Shown: positions 6,707 through 6,945 of the stretch, one piece after another | Layout of the letters: each line of letters begins with the position of its first letter | Position numbering within the stretch: the stretch's first letter is position 1 | DNA from: JAHRVQ01 sp046290215 | Lineage (GTDB): Bacteria > Pseudomonadota > Gammaproteobacteria > Pseudomonadales > Azotimanducaceae | Direction: 5' to 3' | Assembly (NCBI GenBank): GCA_046290215.1 | Contig: JBKAGC010000197.1 | Location: 1-6,945 of the forward strand | DNA: 6,945 nucleotides | The notes under the pieces: generated by a model | The model's input: only the letters and a program-made list of their open reading frames with translations | What the model was told of the DNA's origin: nothing | The model's database searches: none | Position numbers and translations under genes: made by a program

Positions 6707-6945
6707 TTAAAGGTTTTGTCGCCAGACGGTTGGATTCGCCATCTCCGCTAGCGACGATAATTCAATACGCCAGGGTGTTAACTTCAACACCCCGTAGTCT
6801 TCAGTGCTGGGCTCCGGCCAAATCATCGTCAAATCGTAGCCAAGAGGCGGCGGCGCGTCGCCATACAAATCCCAGACACGCTGCTTGATTTGCGGATCAT
6901 CATCCCACTCAGCATGGCACTCGGCATAAATCTGCTCATGGTCCG
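6707..6945 (-). CDS. Pyridoxamine 5'-phosphate oxidase-like FMN-binding split-barrel protein (C-terminal part only)
   Basis: The window edge cuts this gene. The frame runs from the edge to TAA at 6709-6707 and encodes the last 78 residues. It begins DHEQIYAECHAEWDDDPQIK, continues with RVWDLYGDAPPPLGYDL, and contains YGVLKLTPWRIELSSLAE near the end. The pattern of a charged helix, then 'W-LY...GYDLT-IWP', then 'Y-VL-LTPWRIEL' resembles the C-terminus of the pyridoxamine-phosphate-oxidase-like (FMN or F420 split-barrel) family that often carries a 'LTPWRIEL'-type final strand. The N-terminal flavin-binding half is outside the window, so this call rests on the C-terminus alone. The next gene, an LLM oxidoreductase, begins 33 nt downstream, consistent with a shared transcript of flavin-type proteins. 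A true PdxH (vitamin B6 synthesis) is unlikely because the characteristic PdxH C-terminal motif is absent. Confidence 0.6.
   Translation of the reverse strand, partial: DHEQIYAECHAEWDDDPQIKQRVWDLYGDAPPPLGYDLTMIWPEPSTEDYGVLKLTPWRIELSSLAEMANPTVWRQNL
6773..6792. repeat. Inverted repeat inside the split-barrel gene
   Basis: GGGTGTT (6773-6779) and AACACCC (6786-6792) are perfect 7-bp arms around a 6-nt loop. They fall on the GVLKLTP codons, about 64 nt before the stop. No T-run follows on the minus strand. The pairing is real but could be chance, and no function is claimed. Confidence 0.25.

Overview
The window is a dense, single-direction stretch of bacterial chromosome. Seven genes all lie on the minus strand, so they read from high to low coordinates. 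Gaps are 63 nt or less, and one gene pair overlaps. No tRNA, rRNA, insertion sequence, CRISPR array or convincing intrinsic terminator is visible, and no stretch over 300 bases lacks a gene. The DUF748/AsmA-like envelope protein, the COG3146-type acyltransferase, near 50 % GC (by eye) and clear Shine-Dalgarno sites suggest a proteobacterium, most likely a marine or environmental gammaproteobacterium. That placement is inference; no taxonomic marker gene is present.

In transcription order the layout is as follows. (1) 6945-6707 is the C-terminal end of a pyridoxamine-phosphate-oxidase-like, FMN-binding split-barrel protein, cut by the window edge. (2) 6673-5678 and (3) 5614-4580 are two divergent paralogous luciferase-like (LLM) flavin/F420-type oxidoreductases in tandem. 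(4) 4532-3360 is a COG3146-type GNAT/FemAB-like acyltransferase. (5) 3357-2500 is a PhzF-family isomerase with its catalytic residues intact. (6) 2512-368 is a DUF748 (AsmA-like) inner-membrane-anchored periplasmic protein with a divergent OmpA-like C-terminal domain. (7) 347-1 is a PaaI-type hotdog thioesterase, cut at its C-terminus by the window edge.

The spacing (33, 63, 47, 2, -13 or -4, and 20 nt) and the Shine-Dalgarno sites embedded in upstream genes suggest one transcript, or at least that genes 4-7 are translated in close succession. The first half is redox: a split-barrel flavoprotein plus two LLM proteins, the two fold classes used by F420- and FMN-dependent reductases. The second half combines acyl or CoA chemistry with an envelope protein. 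No single established pathway joins them. A small-molecule or lipid-modifying oxidoreductive function, or a loose housekeeping cluster, are both possible.

The best unexplained structure is a pair of back-to-back inverted repeats (5721-5770) inside the 3' end of the first LLM gene, just before the widest intergenic gap. I see no clear sign of a novel defence or mobile system.
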